From the NCBI RefSeq assembly GCF_025837155.1, contig NZ_CP107549.1, positions 3,472,001 through 3,536,000 of the forward strand: a stretch of 64,000 bases of DNA, given 5' to 3'. The DNA comes from Pseudomonas sp. Z8(2022). GTDB taxonomy: Bacteria; Pseudomonadota; Gammaproteobacteria; Pseudomonadales; Pseudomonadaceae. The position numbers and the translations under genes were made by a program. The notes beneath the pieces are model-generated. The model saw only the letters and a list, made by a program, of their open reading frames with translations, was not told the DNA's origin and did no database searches. Positions 8,085 through 22,804 of this stretch are shown here, piece by piece. Every line of letters begins with the position of its first letter. Within the stretch, counting starts at the first letter, position 1.

Positions 8085-8912
8085 TTACTCGGCCTTGGCC
8101 AGATGCACTACCCGCTGCGGGAACGGAATGCCTATACCGGCTTCGGTCAGGCGCTCCTTGGCCAGTTCGGTGAAGGCGAAGGTCACCGGCCAGAAGTCGC
8201 CGGTCGCCACCCACACGCGCAGCGACAGATTCACCGCACTGTCGCCCAGGCCGGTGACGAAGACCACCGGCGCGGGCTCGACATGCACTCGCGGGTCCCT
8301 GGCGATATCCAGCAACACCTCACGCGCCCGCTTGATGTCGCTGGAATAGTCGATGCCGATGTTGATATCGGCGCGACGGCGCGGTTCACGCGAGTAATTG
8401 GTGATATGACCATTGGAGAGCGCGCCGTTGGGCACGATCACCACCTTGTTGTCGCCGGTCTTCAGCGTGGTGTGAAAGATCTGGATACTGTCGACGCTGC
8501 CGGACACACCCTGCGCCTCGATCCAGTCGCCGGCCCGGAACGGGCGAAACAGCATGATCAGCACGCCGCCGGCGAAATTGGCCAGGCTGCCCTGCAACGC
8601 CAGGCCGATGGCCAGACCTGCGGCACCGATCATGGCGATGAAGGAGGTGGTTTCCACGCCGATCATCGAGGCGACGCTGATCAGCAGCAGAATCCGCAGC
8701 ACGATGCTGATCAGGCTGCAGATGAAGCTGCTCAGCGCGCGGTCGACCTTGCGCACCTCGAGAACGCGCCCAACGCTGGCGGTAAGCCTGCTGATCAGCC
8801 ACCAGCCAATCAGCAGGGTGATCAGCGCAAGGATCAGCTTGCCGCTGTACTCCAGCAACACGGGTAGCCAGGCCTCGGACAGCTTGACCAGTTCGTCGAC
8901 ATTCATCTCCAT
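8085..8912 (-). CDS. Small-conductance mechanosensitive channel, MscS family
   Basis: A 275-residue inner-membrane channel that opens under membrane tension to release solutes during osmotic downshock. The start is the ATG giving MEMNVDELVKL, preceded by GGGAG; longer readings run into the 22-bp palindrome. Three N-terminal helices are followed by the glycine/alanine-rich pore helix AAGLAIGLALQGSLANFAGG (about residues 97-116) and the FRPFRAGDWIE start of the cytoplasmic beta domain. The length is close to that of E. coli MscS (286). Confidence 0.93.
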   Translation of the reverse strand: MEMNVDELVKLSEAWLPVLLEYSGKLILALITLLIGWWLISRLTASVGRVLEVRKVDRALSSFICSLISIVLRILLLISVASMIGVETTSFIAMIGAAGLAIGLALQGSLANFAGGVLIMLFRPFRAGDWIEAQGVSGSVDSIQIFHTTLKTGDNKVVIVPNGALSNGHITNYSREPRRRADINIGIDYSSDIKRAREVLLDIARDPRVHVEPAPVVFVTGLGDSAVNLSLRVWVATGDFWPVTFAFTELAKERLTEAGIGIPFPQRVVHLAKAE

Positions 8913-8946
8913 AGGGTGCTCCCGTTTTCCCGTACACGAAACGAAA

Positions 8947-8968
8947 CCGCCATGGCATGCCATGGCGG
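8947..8968 (-). terminator. 22-bp perfect palindrome, likely yajQ terminator
   Basis: Each arm reads CCGCCATGGCA from its outer end, so the 22 bases are self-complementary. On the minus strand the hairpin follows yajQ by 47 bases and is trailed by GGTTTCGTTTCG, a modest T-rich tail. It also lies in the leader of the mscS-like gene, so it may attenuate read-through into that gene. Confidence 0.55.
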
Positions 8969-9015
8969 TCAGAATGCTATCAACCAGGGCTGCGACGCCT
9001 CAGCGCCGCAGAGGT

Positions 9016-9495
9016 TCAATCGCGGAAGTTGTTGTACTGCAGTGGCATGCCGAACTCGTGACCGCGCAGCAGGGCGATGGCTTCCTGCAGGTCATCGCGC
9101 TTCTTGCCGGTGACGCGCACCTGCTCGCCCTGAATGGCGGCCTGCACCTTGAGCTTGGCGTCCTTGATGTGGGCGACGATCTTCTTCGCCAGCTCCTTGT
9201 CGATACCCTCGCGGAAGGTGACTTCCTGCTTCATCACCTTGCCCGAAGCATAGGGTTCCTTGGTCTCCATGCACTGGCAGTCGATCTTGCGCTTGACCAG
9301 ACTGCTGCGCACGATGTCGAGCATCTGCTCGAGCATGAACTCGGCTTCGGCGGTCAAGGTCAGCGCCTTGTCCTTGCTCTCGATACTGCACTTGCCACGC
9401 AGATCGAAACGGCGATCGAGCTCCTTAATGGCGTTGTCGACCGCGTTGGTCAGTTCGTGTTTGTCCAGTTCGGACACGACGTCGAACGAAGGCAT
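9016..9495 (-). CDS. yajQ: YajQ family cyclic-di-GMP / nucleotide-binding protein
   Basis: A 159-residue cytosolic protein with the full-length YajQ fold: [26 protein letters not shown] at the start and the C-terminal [32 protein letters not shown]. Members bind c-di-GMP in Xanthomonas and Pseudomonas and modulate transcription regulators; others are described as RNA- or tRNA-binding. Its neighbour upstream is a response regulator with a GGDEF-derived domain, which makes a cyclic-nucleotide theme possible but unproven. Confidence 0.93.
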   Translation of the reverse strand: MPSFDVVSELDKHELTNAVDNAIKELDRRFDLRGKCSIESKDKALTLTAEAEFMLEQMLDIVRSSLVKRKIDCQCMETKEPYASGKVMKQEVTFREGIDKELAKKIVAHIKDAKLKVQAAIQGEQVRVTGKKRDDLQEAIALLRGHEFGMPLQYNNFRD

Positions 9496-9634
9496 GAGTG
9501 GGCTCCCTGATGGACGGCGCGATCCTCTTCACGGAGTGAGCGCGCGTGACTTGACGATAACTATGACGGGCTCATTATAACCAGACTGATACCCGCCGTT
9601 TGGCGTCCTTCCTCTCTGCCTGCGAGCCTGCACC

Positions 9635-11505
<1,871 letters not shown>

Positions 11506-11576
11506 CGGCCCCGGCCGTGGCAATGACCGCCCCGGCGCGCTAACCTGCCGTTTCCATTCGCCACAGCGATAACTTC

Positions 11577-13595
11577 ATGAGACTGCGTCAGCGCCTCGAA
11601 AACCTGCCGGTTGGCCGCAAACTGCTCGCCGCGCTGCTGGTGTTGCTCGCCGCGGTGATGCTGGTGGCCAACCTGGCGTTCATCATCGCGGCCTACTGGA
11701 TCACCCAGGAGAGCATGGCGCCTCAGGCCCTGCACACCCTCGGCCGGCTTATCGCCAGTCCGACGCTGAGCAAGGAGGCTCTGCACTCGTCGGCCTCGGC
11801 CGAAACCGTCCTCAAGCGCCTGGACGATTACGCACCGCTGCGTGCGGCGGTTATCTACGACAGCAACGGCAACAGCCTGGCACAACTGCAGCGCGGTGAA
11901 AAACTGCAGCTGCCACAGCAACTGAGCCAGCTGGAGAACTGGCGTGAAACCGCCTTTCGCACCAACCTGCTGGTCGACCTGCCCCACCCCAGCGGCCGCC
12001 CTGGCGCCCTTCTGCTGGTCGCCTCCAGCGAGCTGCCCAGCGTCTTCTATACCGGCACCCTGACCGCCAGCCTGGTCATTCTGGCCTTCAGCGTGCTGCT
12101 CTGGCTGCTGGTGGCCAAACAGATCAGGCGCCTGGTGACCAGGCCCATCCGCCGCCTGGAAGAACTCTCACGCCAGGTCACCCGCGAAGAGAACTATGCT
12201 CTGCGCGCCAATCGTGGCAATCAGGATGAAATCGGCAGTCTGGCCGACGCCTTCAATACCATGCTGATGCGCATGGAAGCACGCGAGCAGCAGCTCAAGC
12301 GCGCACGTGATGATGCCCAGCAGGCGTTCGACCAGGCCCAGAGCCTGGCCGAGGAAACCCGCCACTCCAACCGCAAGCTGGAGCTGGAAGTACAGGTGCG
12401 CAGCAAGATCGAGAAGAAGCTCACCGGCTTTCAGAACTATCTCAACAGCATCATCGACTCCATGCCTTCAGCGCTGATCGCGCTCGACGAGCAGCTCTAC
12501 GTCACGCAGTGGAATCAGGAGGCCAGTGCCCTGTCCGGCACGCGCCTGGAAGAGGCACTGAACCAGCCGGTCTTCCTCGCCTTCCCCCCCCTCAAACCGT
12601 TCCTACCGCAACTCAAGCGCACCGCCGAACACCACAGGGTGGAGAAGGTCGAGCGCGTGACCTGGCACAAGGATGACGAGCCCCACCACTACGCCCTGAC
12701 CTTCTACCCGCTGATGGGCAGCGCCGGGCGTGGCGTGGTGATCCGCATCGATGACATCACCCAGCGCCTGGCCCTCGAAGAAATGATGGTGCAGTCGGAA
12801 AAGATGCTGTCGGTCGGCGGCCTGGCCGCAGGCATGGCGCACGAGATCAACAACCCGCTCGGCGCCATCCTGCACAACGTGCAGAACATTCGCCGGCGTC
12901 TGTCGCCGGATCTGGAAAGGAACATCGAGCAGGCCGAACAGGCGGGCGTCAGCCTGGAAGCCATTCAGCACTACATGGAGGCACGCGAGATACCGCGTCT
13001 GCTCGACGGCATTCAGCAGGCCGGCCAGCGCGCGTCCAAGATCGTCAGCCACATGCTCAGTTTCAGCCGACGCAGCGACCGCCAACTGGCGCCCTGCGAC
13101 CTGCCGGCACTGATCGACCAGGCACTGGAGATCGCCGGCAACGACTTTGACCTGGCCGACAGCTTCGACTTCAAGAAACTGGAGATCGTGCGCCAGTTCG
13201 ACCCGCTGCTGGGGCCGGTGGCCGGCACCGCCAACGAACTGGAACAGGTGTTGCTCAACCTGCTGAAGAACGCTGCACAGGCCATCCACCAGCGCGAAGA
13301 AAGTGCCGAGCCCGGTCGCATCATCCTACGTACCCGGCAAACCGGAAACTGGGCGGAGGTGCAGGTGGAAGACAACGGCACGGGCATGAGCGAAGCGGTG
13401 CGCAAACGCATCTTCGAACCCTTCTTCACCACCAAGGAAGTCGGCCAGGGCACCGGACTCGGCCTGGCAGTCTCCTATTTCATCGTCACCAACAATCACA
13501 AGGGGCAGATGGAGGTGCACTCCACGCCGGGTCAGGGCACCTGTTTCACCCTGCGCCTGCCGCTGGCCTCTCTGCCCGAGAACACAGGACTCTGA
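11577..13595 (+). CDS. Membrane sensor histidine kinase (HAMP-PAS-HisKA-HATPase)
   Basis: A 672-residue hybrid-free sensor kinase. The first helix (about 17-42) and second helix (about 160-182) bracket a periplasmic sensor region; HAMP follows (PIRRLEELSRQV...), then a coiled coil (about 240-290), a PAS domain (about 290-400), phospho-acceptor His422 in AAGMAHEINNPLGAI, and the ATPase with N-box NELEQVLLNLLKNAAQAI and G-box GQGTGLGLA. It has no adjacent helix-turn-helix partner; the degenerate-GGDEF regulator two genes upstream is the nearest candidate. By position it matches PA4398, which I recall being linked to swarming and biofilm. Confidence 0.93.
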   Translation: MRLRQRLENLPVGRKLLAALLVLLAAVMLVANLAFIIAAYWITQESMAPQALHTLGRLIASPTLSKEALHSSASAETVLKRLDDYAPLRAAVIYDSNGNSLAQLQRGEKLQLPQQLSQLENWRETAFRTNLLVDLPHPSGRPGALLLVASSELPSVFYTGTLTASLVILAFSVLLWLLVAKQIRRLVTRPIRRLEELSRQVTREENYALRANRGNQDEIGSLADAFNTMLMRMEAREQQLKRARDDAQQAFDQAQSLAEETRHSNRKLELEVQVRSKIEKKLTGFQNYLNSIIDSMPSALIALDEQLYVTQWNQEASALSGTRLEEALNQPVFLAFPPLKPFLPQLKRTAEHHRVEKVERVTWHKDDEPHHYALTFYPLMGSAGRGVVIRIDDITQRLALEEMMVQSEKMLSVGGLAAGMAHEINNPLGAILHNVQNIRRRLSPDLERNIEQAEQAGVSLEAIQHYMEAREIPRLLDGIQQAGQRASKIVSHMLSFSRRSDRQLAPCDLPALIDQALEIAGNDFDLADSFDFKKLEIVRQFDPLLGPVAGTANELEQVLLNLLKNAAQAIHQREESAEPGRIILRTRQTGNWAEVQVEDNGTGMSEAVRKRIFEPFFTTKEVGQGTGLGLAVSYFIVTNNHKGQMEVHSTPGQGTCFTLRLPLASLPENTGL

Positions 13596-13598
13596 ACC

Positions 13599-14174
13599 AT
13601 GGGCTTTCGCCTTTCGAAGATCTACACCCGCACCGGCGACAAGGGGGAAACCGGCCTGGCCGATGGCCGCCGAGTCGGCAAGGACCATCCGCGTATCGAA
13701 GCCATCGGCGAGCTGGATACGCTCAACAGCCAGCTCGGCCTGCTGCTCGCCGACCTGCAGGAGGCTGCCGCCACCTGCCCGGGACTCAGGGAGATCGGCG
13801 AAGTGCTGAGCCCTTGCCAACATCGCCTGTTCGACCTCGGCGGCGAACTGGCGATGCCCGAGTACCAAGCCCTGCAACCGGTTGAAGTGGAACGCCTCGA
13901 GACCGCCATCGACCGCTGGAACGAAGAGGTCGGGCCGCTGGAGAACTTCATCCTGCCCGGCGGCTCGCGATTGATCGCCCAGGCCCACGTCTGCCGCAGC
14001 TTCGCGCGCAGCGCCGAGCGTCGCTGTCAGCACCTCAATGTCGTGGAACCGCTACGCGCCGAGGGCCTGGCTTACCTCAACCGGCTCTCCGACCTGCTGT
14101 TCGTCGCCGCTCGCCTGATCGCCAGGCGTCAGGGCATCGCCGAAGTGCTGTGGCAGGCTGCCGACAAACCCTAG
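13599..14174 (+). CDS. Cob(I)alamin adenosyltransferase, PduO type
   Basis: A 191-residue enzyme transferring the 5'-deoxyadenosyl group of ATP to cob(I)alamin to form coenzyme B12. The ATP-binding N terminus SKIYTRTGDKGETGLADGRRVGKD and the conserved SRLIAQAHVCRSFARSAERR helix (about residues 126-146) are present, and the length is typical for PduO-type enzymes. It starts 3 bp after the kinase gene and converges with mutT across 7 bp. Confidence 0.93.
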   Translation: MGFRLSKIYTRTGDKGETGLADGRRVGKDHPRIEAIGELDTLNSQLGLLLADLQEAAATCPGLREIGEVLSPCQHRLFDLGGELAMPEYQALQPVEVERLETAIDRWNEEVGPLENFILPGGSRLIAQAHVCRSFARSAERRCQHLNVVEPLRAEGLAYLNRLSDLLFVAARLIARRQGIAEVLWQAADKP

Positions 14175-14181
14175 GCCGCGC

Positions 14182-15123
14182 CTACTGCGGCCAGAACGCG
14201 CGGATACCCGCCACACCTTGTGCACCGCTCTGCCAGGCACGTTCGATATCGCTCGGAGCAACACCGCCGAGCAGATAGGCCGGCAGGTTGAAATGGCTCA
14301 GCATTGCACTGGCCGCCTCCCAGCCCAGCGGCCGCGCCTCGGGATGAGTCGCGGTCGCCTGCACCGGCGACAGAGTGACGAAGTCCACGCCCATCTGCGC
14401 TGCCAGCGCCAACTCCTCGGCCCCATGGCAGGACGCTGCCAGCCAGCGATCCCTGGGGAAAGGGCGACCGCCCGCGGCATACTTGCGCAGTTGTTCGGAG
14501 GTCAGATGCCAACCGGCTGCGGGGAAATCGCCCAGCCATTCCAGCGGCCCCTTGAGCATCAGCTGCGCCTTGCCGGCGCACAGGCCCTGCACATCGACCG
14601 CCAGATCACGGTACTGCGGGTCGAACATGTTCGGCGCACGCAGCTGAATCAGCCGCCCCCCTTGCGCCAGGGCACTGCGGATCCCAGCCAGCAGCTCGCC
14701 CGGCTGCAGACCATCCGGAGTGATCAGGTAGCGATCAGGCAGACGCGCAGCGGCGACTATGGGGTTGTTGGCCGCGGGAAACTGGTATTCAAGCAGTTGC
14801 CGCTCGCTGGCCCAGGCCAGCGGTTGGCCTTCCGCACCATGCGGCTCGCCGGTGAAGGACGAGACTTCCCAGACGTCCAGCAGCACCTGCTTGTCCGGGT
14901 AGTCGTGGCGGATCTGGATCAGCGGGCGCGCTGCCTGCGGCCGAATGCCCAGCTCCTCCTCCAGCTCACGATCCAGGGCGGCGCGTACAGCTTCACCCTC
15001 CTCCACCTTGCCACCGGGGAATTCCCACAGGCCGCCCTGGTGTTTGTCCTCGGGCCGTCTGGCGATCAGGATGCGTCCATCGACACCCCGGATCACCGCT
15101 GCCGCGACATGAATACGCTTCAA
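14182..15123 (-). CDS. mutT: Nudix hydrolase (MutT) fused to ThiE-like domain
   Basis: A 313-residue two-domain protein. The N-terminal half is a MutT-type 8-oxo-dGTP diphosphatase with a complete Nudix box, GKVEEGEAVRAALDRELEEE, near residue 37. The C-terminal half (about 130-313) resembles thiamine-phosphate synthase/TenI: RLIQLRAP, GWHLTSEQL, SCHGAEELALA and GVDFVTLSPVQ. This fusion is usual in Pseudomonas. The start is a TTG inside the stop of the GST gene (TTGA), giving MKRIHVAAAVI, the family N terminus; no downstream ATG would preserve the fold. The role of the ThiE-like half is unknown. Confidence 0.9.
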   Translation of the reverse strand: MKRIHVAAAVIRGVDGRILIARRPEDKHQGGLWEFPGGKVEEGEAVRAALDRELEEELGIRPQAARPLIQIRHDYPDKQVLLDVWEVSSFTGEPHGAEGQPLAWASERQLLEYQFPAANNPIVAAARLPDRYLITPDGLQPGELLAGIRSALAQGGRLIQLRAPNMFDPQYRDLAVDVQGLCAGKAQLMLKGPLEWLGDFPAAGWHLTSEQLRKYAAGGRPFPRDRWLAASCHGAEELALAAQMGVDFVTLSPVQATATHPEARPLGWEAASAMLSHFNLPAYLLGGVAPSDIERAWQSGAQGVAGIRAFWPQ

Positions 15124-15752
15124 CCCTTCACCTCCTGTAATGCCGCCTGATACCAGCGCTGAAACGCCGGCCAGCGATAGATGGTTTCGACATAGGCCGC
15201 AGCCGCCGTCGGCAATGCCACATGGTAACTGCGCAGGCGCGCGGCGACCGGCGCGTAGAAGGCATCAGCGATGCCGGCCTGGCCGAACAGGTAATTGCCG
15301 GTGCCGGCGTAACGCTCGCGGCAGTCGGCCCAGATTGCGCAGATACGGTCGATATCGGCCTGCGCCTCGTCAGGCATCGCAGCCAGCGCCTCGTCGCGCG
15401 CCAGATCCATGGGCAGATGGTTGCGCAGCGCGCTGAAGCCGCTGTGCATTTCCGCACAGACACTGCGCGCCAGCGCGCGGGCGTGACGATCCTGCGGCCA
15501 CAGCTGCGCCTCCGGGTAGCACTCGGCCAGATACTCGGCGATCGCCAGCGAATCCCACACCGGCCCCTGCTCGGTCAGCAGCACCGGCACCTTGCCGGTG
15601 GGGGAATAGCGCAACAGCTGTGTGCGGCTGTCCGGCTGATACAGACGTACCTGCAGTTCTTCACAGTCGGCACCGGCCAGATCGACCGCCAGCGCCGCAC
15701 GCAGAGACCAGGAGGAATAGTTCTTGTCGCCAATCACCAGTTGCAGGGCCAT
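15120..15752 (-). CDS. Glutathione S-transferase family protein
   Basis: A 210-residue cytosolic protein with an N-terminal thioredoxin-like domain (LVIGDKNYSSWSLRAALAVDLAG) containing the Ser-rich glutathione site, PVL and WDSLAIAEYLAE motifs, and an all-helical C-terminal domain. It resembles the YfcF/zeta-like bacterial GSTs. The upstream GGAGG supports the ATG. It overlaps mutT by 4 bases, so the two are translationally coupled. The physiological substrate is unknown. Confidence 0.9.
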   Translation of the reverse strand: MALQLVIGDKNYSSWSLRAALAVDLAGADCEELQVRLYQPDSRTQLLRYSPTGKVPVLLTEQGPVWDSLAIAEYLAECYPEAQLWPQDRHARALARSVCAEMHSGFSALRNHLPMDLARDEALAAMPDEAQADIDRICAIWADCRERYAGTGNYLFGQAGIADAFYAPVAARLRSYHVALPTAAAAYVETIYRWPAFQRWYQAALQEVKG

Positions 15753-15826
15753 CTTGCGCCTCCTCCGAGGTTCGAAGAAATCTTCAGAAGTCGCCCGACG
15801 TTAAGATTCCGCACCCCGAATAGCAA

Positions 15827-15862
15827 ATTCCCGCGCGTCATGGGCTCATGAGGCGCGGGAAT
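15827..15862 (-). terminator. Hairpin after argJ
   Basis: Ten-bp arms ATTCCCGCGC / GCGCGGGAAT around a 16-base loop, 20 bases after the argJ stop on the minus strand and followed by only a short T run. It separates argJ from the GST-mutT pair. Confidence 0.5.
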
Positions 15863-15881
15863 AATGCACGGCAGAAACCAA

Positions 15882-17099
15882 TCAGGTGCGGTATTCGGCG
15901 TTGATCTTCACGTATTCGTGGGACAGGTCGGTGGTCCAGATGGTCTCGCTGCAGCTGCCGCGACCCAGCTCGATACGGATGGTGATCTCCTCGCGGGCCA
16001 TCACCGCCGCGCCCTGCTCTTCGGTGTAGGAGGCCGCACGGCAGCCCTTGCTGGCAATGCAGACCTCGCCGAGGAACACGTCGATCTTGCCCACATCCAG
16101 TTGCGGCACACCGGCATAGCCGACGGCTGCCAGGATCCGCCCCCAGTTCGGGTCGGAGGCGAACAGCGCGGTCTTGATCAGCGGTGAATGGGCCACGGCA
16201 TACGCCACATCCAGACACTCCTGATGGGTACCTCCACCGTTGACCTGCACGGTAACGAACTTGGTGGCCCCTTCGCCGTCACGAACGATGGCCTGCGCCA
16301 CCTCCATGAACACCTCGAATACCGCCTGCCTGAGCTTGGCGAACAGCTCGCCGGAGGCCTCGCTGATCTCAGGCAGTGCAGCCTGGCCGGTAGCGATCAG
16401 CATGCAGCAGTCATTGGTCGAGGTATCGCCGTCGATGGTGATGCGGTTGAACGATTTGTTCGCCGCGTCGCGCACCAGATCCTGCAGCACGCCCTGGGCG
16501 ACCTTGGCGTCGGTAGCGATATAGCCAAGCATGGTGGCCATGTTCGGGCGGATCATGCCGGCACCCTTGGAGATGCCGGTGACGGTGATGGTCACACCGT
16601 CGTGCTGGAACTGGCGGCTGGCGCCCTTGGGCAGGGTATCGGTGGTCATGATGCCGGTGGCGGCCGCTTCCCAGTTGTCAGCCTTGAGGTCATCCAGCGC
16701 GGCCTGCAAGGCGGACTCGATCTTCTCGACCGGCAGCGGTTCGCCGATCACCCCGGTGGAAAATGGCAGCACCGCGCTTTCGGCAACACCGGCCAGCTCG
16801 GCCAGGCGTGCACAGGCGCGACGCGCACGCGCCAGACCATCGGCCCCGGTACCGGCGTTGGCATTGCCGGTATTGGTCAGCAGGTAGCGCACCTCGCCGC
16901 CGAGACGTTCGCGGGTGATCAGCACGGGGGCGGCGCAGAACGCATTGGTGGTGGTCACACCGGCAATACGCGAGCCTTCCGCGCAGCGCATCACCACCAC
17001 ATCCTTGCGCCCGGGACGCTTGATGCCGGCCGAGGCGATGCCCAGCTCGAAACCAGGAACCGGGTGCAGGGTAGACAGCGGGCCAAGACCAACAGCCAT
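15882..17099 (-). CDS. argJ: Bifunctional glutamate N-acetyltransferase / amino-acid acetyltransferase ArgJ
   Basis: A 405-residue enzyme of arginine synthesis that moves the acetyl group from N-acetylornithine to glutamate, recycling it. The self-cleavage site is visible in [21 protein letters not shown]: the Thr after Ala becomes the N-terminal nucleophile of the beta chain. The family C terminus ([13 protein letters not shown]) is intact. It lies downstream of secA with a strong terminator between them, so it probably has its own promoter. Confidence 0.96.
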   Translation of the reverse strand: MAVGLGPLSTLHPVPGFELGIASAGIKRPGRKDVVVMRCAEGSRIAGVTTTNAFCAAPVLITRERLGGEVRYLLTNTGNANAGTGADGLARARRACARLAELAGVAESAVLPFSTGVIGEPLPVEKIESALQAALDDLKADNWEAAATGIMTTDTLPKGASRQFQHDGVTITVTGISKGAGMIRPNMATMLGYIATDAKVAQGVLQDLVRDAANKSFNRITIDGDTSTNDCCMLIATGQAALPEISEASGELFAKLRQAVFEVFMEVAQAIVRDGEGATKFVTVQVNGGGTHQECLDVAYAVAHSPLIKTALFASDPNWGRILAAVGYAGVPQLDVGKIDVFLGEVCIASKGCRAASYTEEQGAAVMAREEITIRIELGRGSCSETIWTTDLSHEYVKINAEYRT

Positions 17100-17155
17100 G
17101 AGGTGCGCTCCTTCAGATATGCGGTGATCGCTTCAGCGACCGAGTGAGATGGTAA

Positions 17156-17188
17156 AACGCCGCGAGCGGCTGAGCCGTTCGCGGCGTT
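17156..17188 (-). terminator. secA terminator
   Basis: A 15-bp stem with one mismatch (AACGCCGCGA... / ...TCGCGGCGTT), loop TGA, followed on the minus strand by TTTTA. It lies 52 bases after the secA stop and before argJ. Confidence 0.85.
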
Positions 17189-17239
17189 GTCAGGGCGCTG
17201 GCAGCATAGCCGAAGCGTCCACTACTGCAAGCAGTGCGA

Positions 17240-19975
<2,736 letters not shown>

Positions 19976-20211
19976 ATCGACAGGATCTTCCGGCGAATGG
20001 ATGGAGGTCGGCGCAAATCGCGACATGGCAGCCTGCATGGCTGCGGGCGAAGGGGGCATTCTACCCGGAAAAGCCGGGGAGGAAAGTGACGTTGTCAGCC
20101 CATTGCTGCCGCGTGATGGCGCAAACCGGGTATCCCCGGAGAACCAGGGACGCGGCGTAATGTTTTATATGAGGATCAATGCTGGCAATTCAAGGGCAGC
20201 GCGAAAACCGC

Positions 20212-21132
20212 TCATTCGACGCCACTGGCACGTGCGATGTACAGCGACGGGTTGACCTGCCGGCCATCCTTGCTGACTTCGAAATGCACGTGATAACCCG
20301 TGGAGCGCCCCGTGCGGCCGACCCTGGCGATGGTCTGGCCACGCTGCACCAGATCACCGATCTGCACGATGTTGCTCTGGTTGTGCGCGTACAGCGTGAC
20401 GTAGCCATCGGCGTGACTGATTTCCACGGTATTGCCGTAACCGTTCTTCTTGCCGGAGAAAGTCACCACCCCGGCCGCCACGGCGACCACATCACTGCCC
20501 GGCTTGGCTGCGAAGTCCATCCCTTTGTGCACACTGGTACGGCCGGTCAGCGGATGCACGCGGCGCCCGAATGGCGAGGACACATATCCCTGCAAGACAG
20601 GGCGACCGGAGAGGGTTTCAGCTTCGCTCAGGCGACGCTCGCCAAGCAGTTGCTCCAGCACCTCCAGCTGCTGCTCACGGCTTTCGACACGCAGCGCCAG
20701 GTCGTCCAGCGCATTCATGAAAGGTGGCGGGGCATAGGCCGAAGCGCCCAGAGCATCTTCCGCGCCACCCTGACCGACACTGAGGGAGAAGTCGAACTCG
20801 CCGGCATCCAGCTCCGCCAGCTCCGTGAGGCGCTCACCCAGCGCATCGAGCCGGGTCAGACGCGCCTGCAACTCGGCAACATGCGCGGCGAAGGCGTCGA
20901 GCTGGCGCTGAGCGTCCTGACGCACGGCGCCGACCTGCTCGCGCTGCTGATCGAGCGCTTCGGCCAGCGAGGCATCGACCACAGGCTCGGCGGTCAGCCA
21001 CTTGGCCCCCATCGCGGCACCAGCACCAAGGCTCATGCACAGCAACAGAACAACCGACAACAGCAGCCAGCGCAGGTTTAGATGGATCGTTTGCGCCGAA
21101 CCGTGGCGACTATTAAGCAGAATGATATGCAT
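20212..21132 (-). CDS. M23 family (LytM-type) metallopeptidase, inner-membrane anchored
   Basis: A 306-residue protein. The ATG at 21132 gives MHIILLNSRHGSAQ, then a transmembrane helix (about 22-45), a coiled coil (about 60-115) and a C-terminal peptidase domain with VHKGMDF and GYHVHFEV, which carry the zinc ligands His/Asp and His. With an intact site it could cut peptide cross-links in peptidoglycan from the periplasmic side. It is located just upstream of secA in Pseudomonas generally. It diverges from dciA over 78 bp. Confidence 0.92.
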   Translation of the reverse strand: MHIILLNSRHGSAQTIHLNLRWLLLSVVLLLCMSLGAGAAMGAKWLTAEPVVDASLAEALDQQREQVGAVRQDAQRQLDAFAAHVAELQARLTRLDALGERLTELAELDAGEFDFSLSVGQGGAEDALGASAYAPPPFMNALDDLALRVESREQQLEVLEQLLGERRLSEAETLSGRPVLQGYVSSPFGRRVHPLTGRTSVHKGMDFAAKPGSDVVAVAAGVVTFSGKKNGYGNTVEISHADGYVTLYAHNQSNIVQIGDLVQRGQTIARVGRTGRSTGYHVHFEVSKDGRQVNPSLYIARASGVE

Positions 21133-21210
21133 CGCTTCCCCATTTCGCCGAACACAGGCCGGCAGCACGCTCTGCTACCATGTCGGCTCTGCAACCAAAG
21201 GCCTCCTGCC

Positions 21211-21666
21211 ATGTCGTTTCGTCCCTTGCCGGCCCAGGCACCCGCCAAGCTTCTGCGCGAAGCCAAGCCCCTGAAAGCGCTGTTCGGTCAGGCGCAACGC
21301 CTTACCCACCTGCAGCGTCTTGTCGAAAGCCAGCTGCAGCCGGCAGCCAGGGAACACTGTCACGTGGCGTCCTGGCGCGACGGCTGTCTGCTATTGATAG
21401 TGACCGATGGCCACTGGGCAACACGCCTGCGTTATCAGCAAAAAAGACTGCAACGACAACTGCAGGCACTTGAAGAGTTCGCGACCTTAACGAAAATTCT
21501 GTTCAAGGTGCAACCACAAGGCGGCCAGATTCGTGGAACCGGTCGCACCTTGCACTTGTCTGATAGCGCCGCACAAAGTATCCAGGCAACAGCCGAAGGT
21601 ATCAGCGACCCCAGGCTACGTGCCGCATTGGAGCGCCTGGCCAGCCATACGCAGAAGAACGAGTAA
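21211..21666 (+). CDS. DUF721 protein, DciA-like helicase loader
   Basis: A 151-residue protein starting at MSFRPLPAQAPAKLLREA; the ATG follows an AAAGG-like site. The central WRDGCLLLIVTDGHWATRLRYQQ is the DUF721 core. DciA, the family's characterised member, interacts with DnaB and is the ancestral replicative helicase loader in bacteria that lack DnaC, including Pseudomonas. It converges with lpxC across 115 bp that hold the lpxC terminator. Confidence 0.88.
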   Translation: MSFRPLPAQAPAKLLREAKPLKALFGQAQRLTHLQRLVESQLQPAAREHCHVASWRDGCLLLIVTDGHWATRLRYQQKRLQRQLQALEEFATLTKILFKVQPQGGQIRGTGRTLHLSDSAAQSIQATAEGISDPRLRAALERLASHTQKNE

Positions 21667-21730
21667 CCCCCTAGTTCCGCTCGTCGCCACCTTTTGCCTC
21701 ACCGCCCTCACCAGACAAACGGCACGCCAT

Positions 21731-21754
21731 AAAAAGGCCACCCGAAGGTGGCCT
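21731..21754 (-). terminator. lpxC terminator (end of dcw cluster)
   Basis: An 8-bp stem AGGCCACC / GGTGGCCT with a tetraloop, followed on the minus strand by TTTTT. It sits 27 bases after lpxC and marks the end of the dcw transcription unit. Confidence 0.88.
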
Positions 21755-21781
21755 CAACTTGATGCAGGAAAGAGAGTTGGC

Positions 21782-22711
<930 letters not shown>

Positions 22712-22744
22712 CTAGTTGCGAACTGTTTTCAACAATGGTCGGGA

Positions 22745-22772
22745 ATGATAGCAGAACCGACCTTTGCTGAAC
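22745..22772 (-). promoter_or_regulatory. Possible lpxC promoter (extended -10)
   Basis: On the minus strand TGCTATCAT forms an extended -10 (hexamer at 22745-22750) with a weak TTCAGC -35 about 15 bp upstream, 50 bases before the lpxC start. It lies within the 111-bp ftsZ-lpxC gap, in keeping with separate expression of lpxC in other gammaproteobacteria. Confidence 0.4.
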
Positions 22773-22804
22773 ACCAATCACCCTTATACTCCTGATAAAT
22801 TCCA

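Noticed and set aside
19976..20059. 28-residue N-terminal extension of SecA
   Set aside because: SecA proteins start at M(F/L)xxLLxKxFGSxNxR; the extension has no similarity and overlaps the upstream leader.
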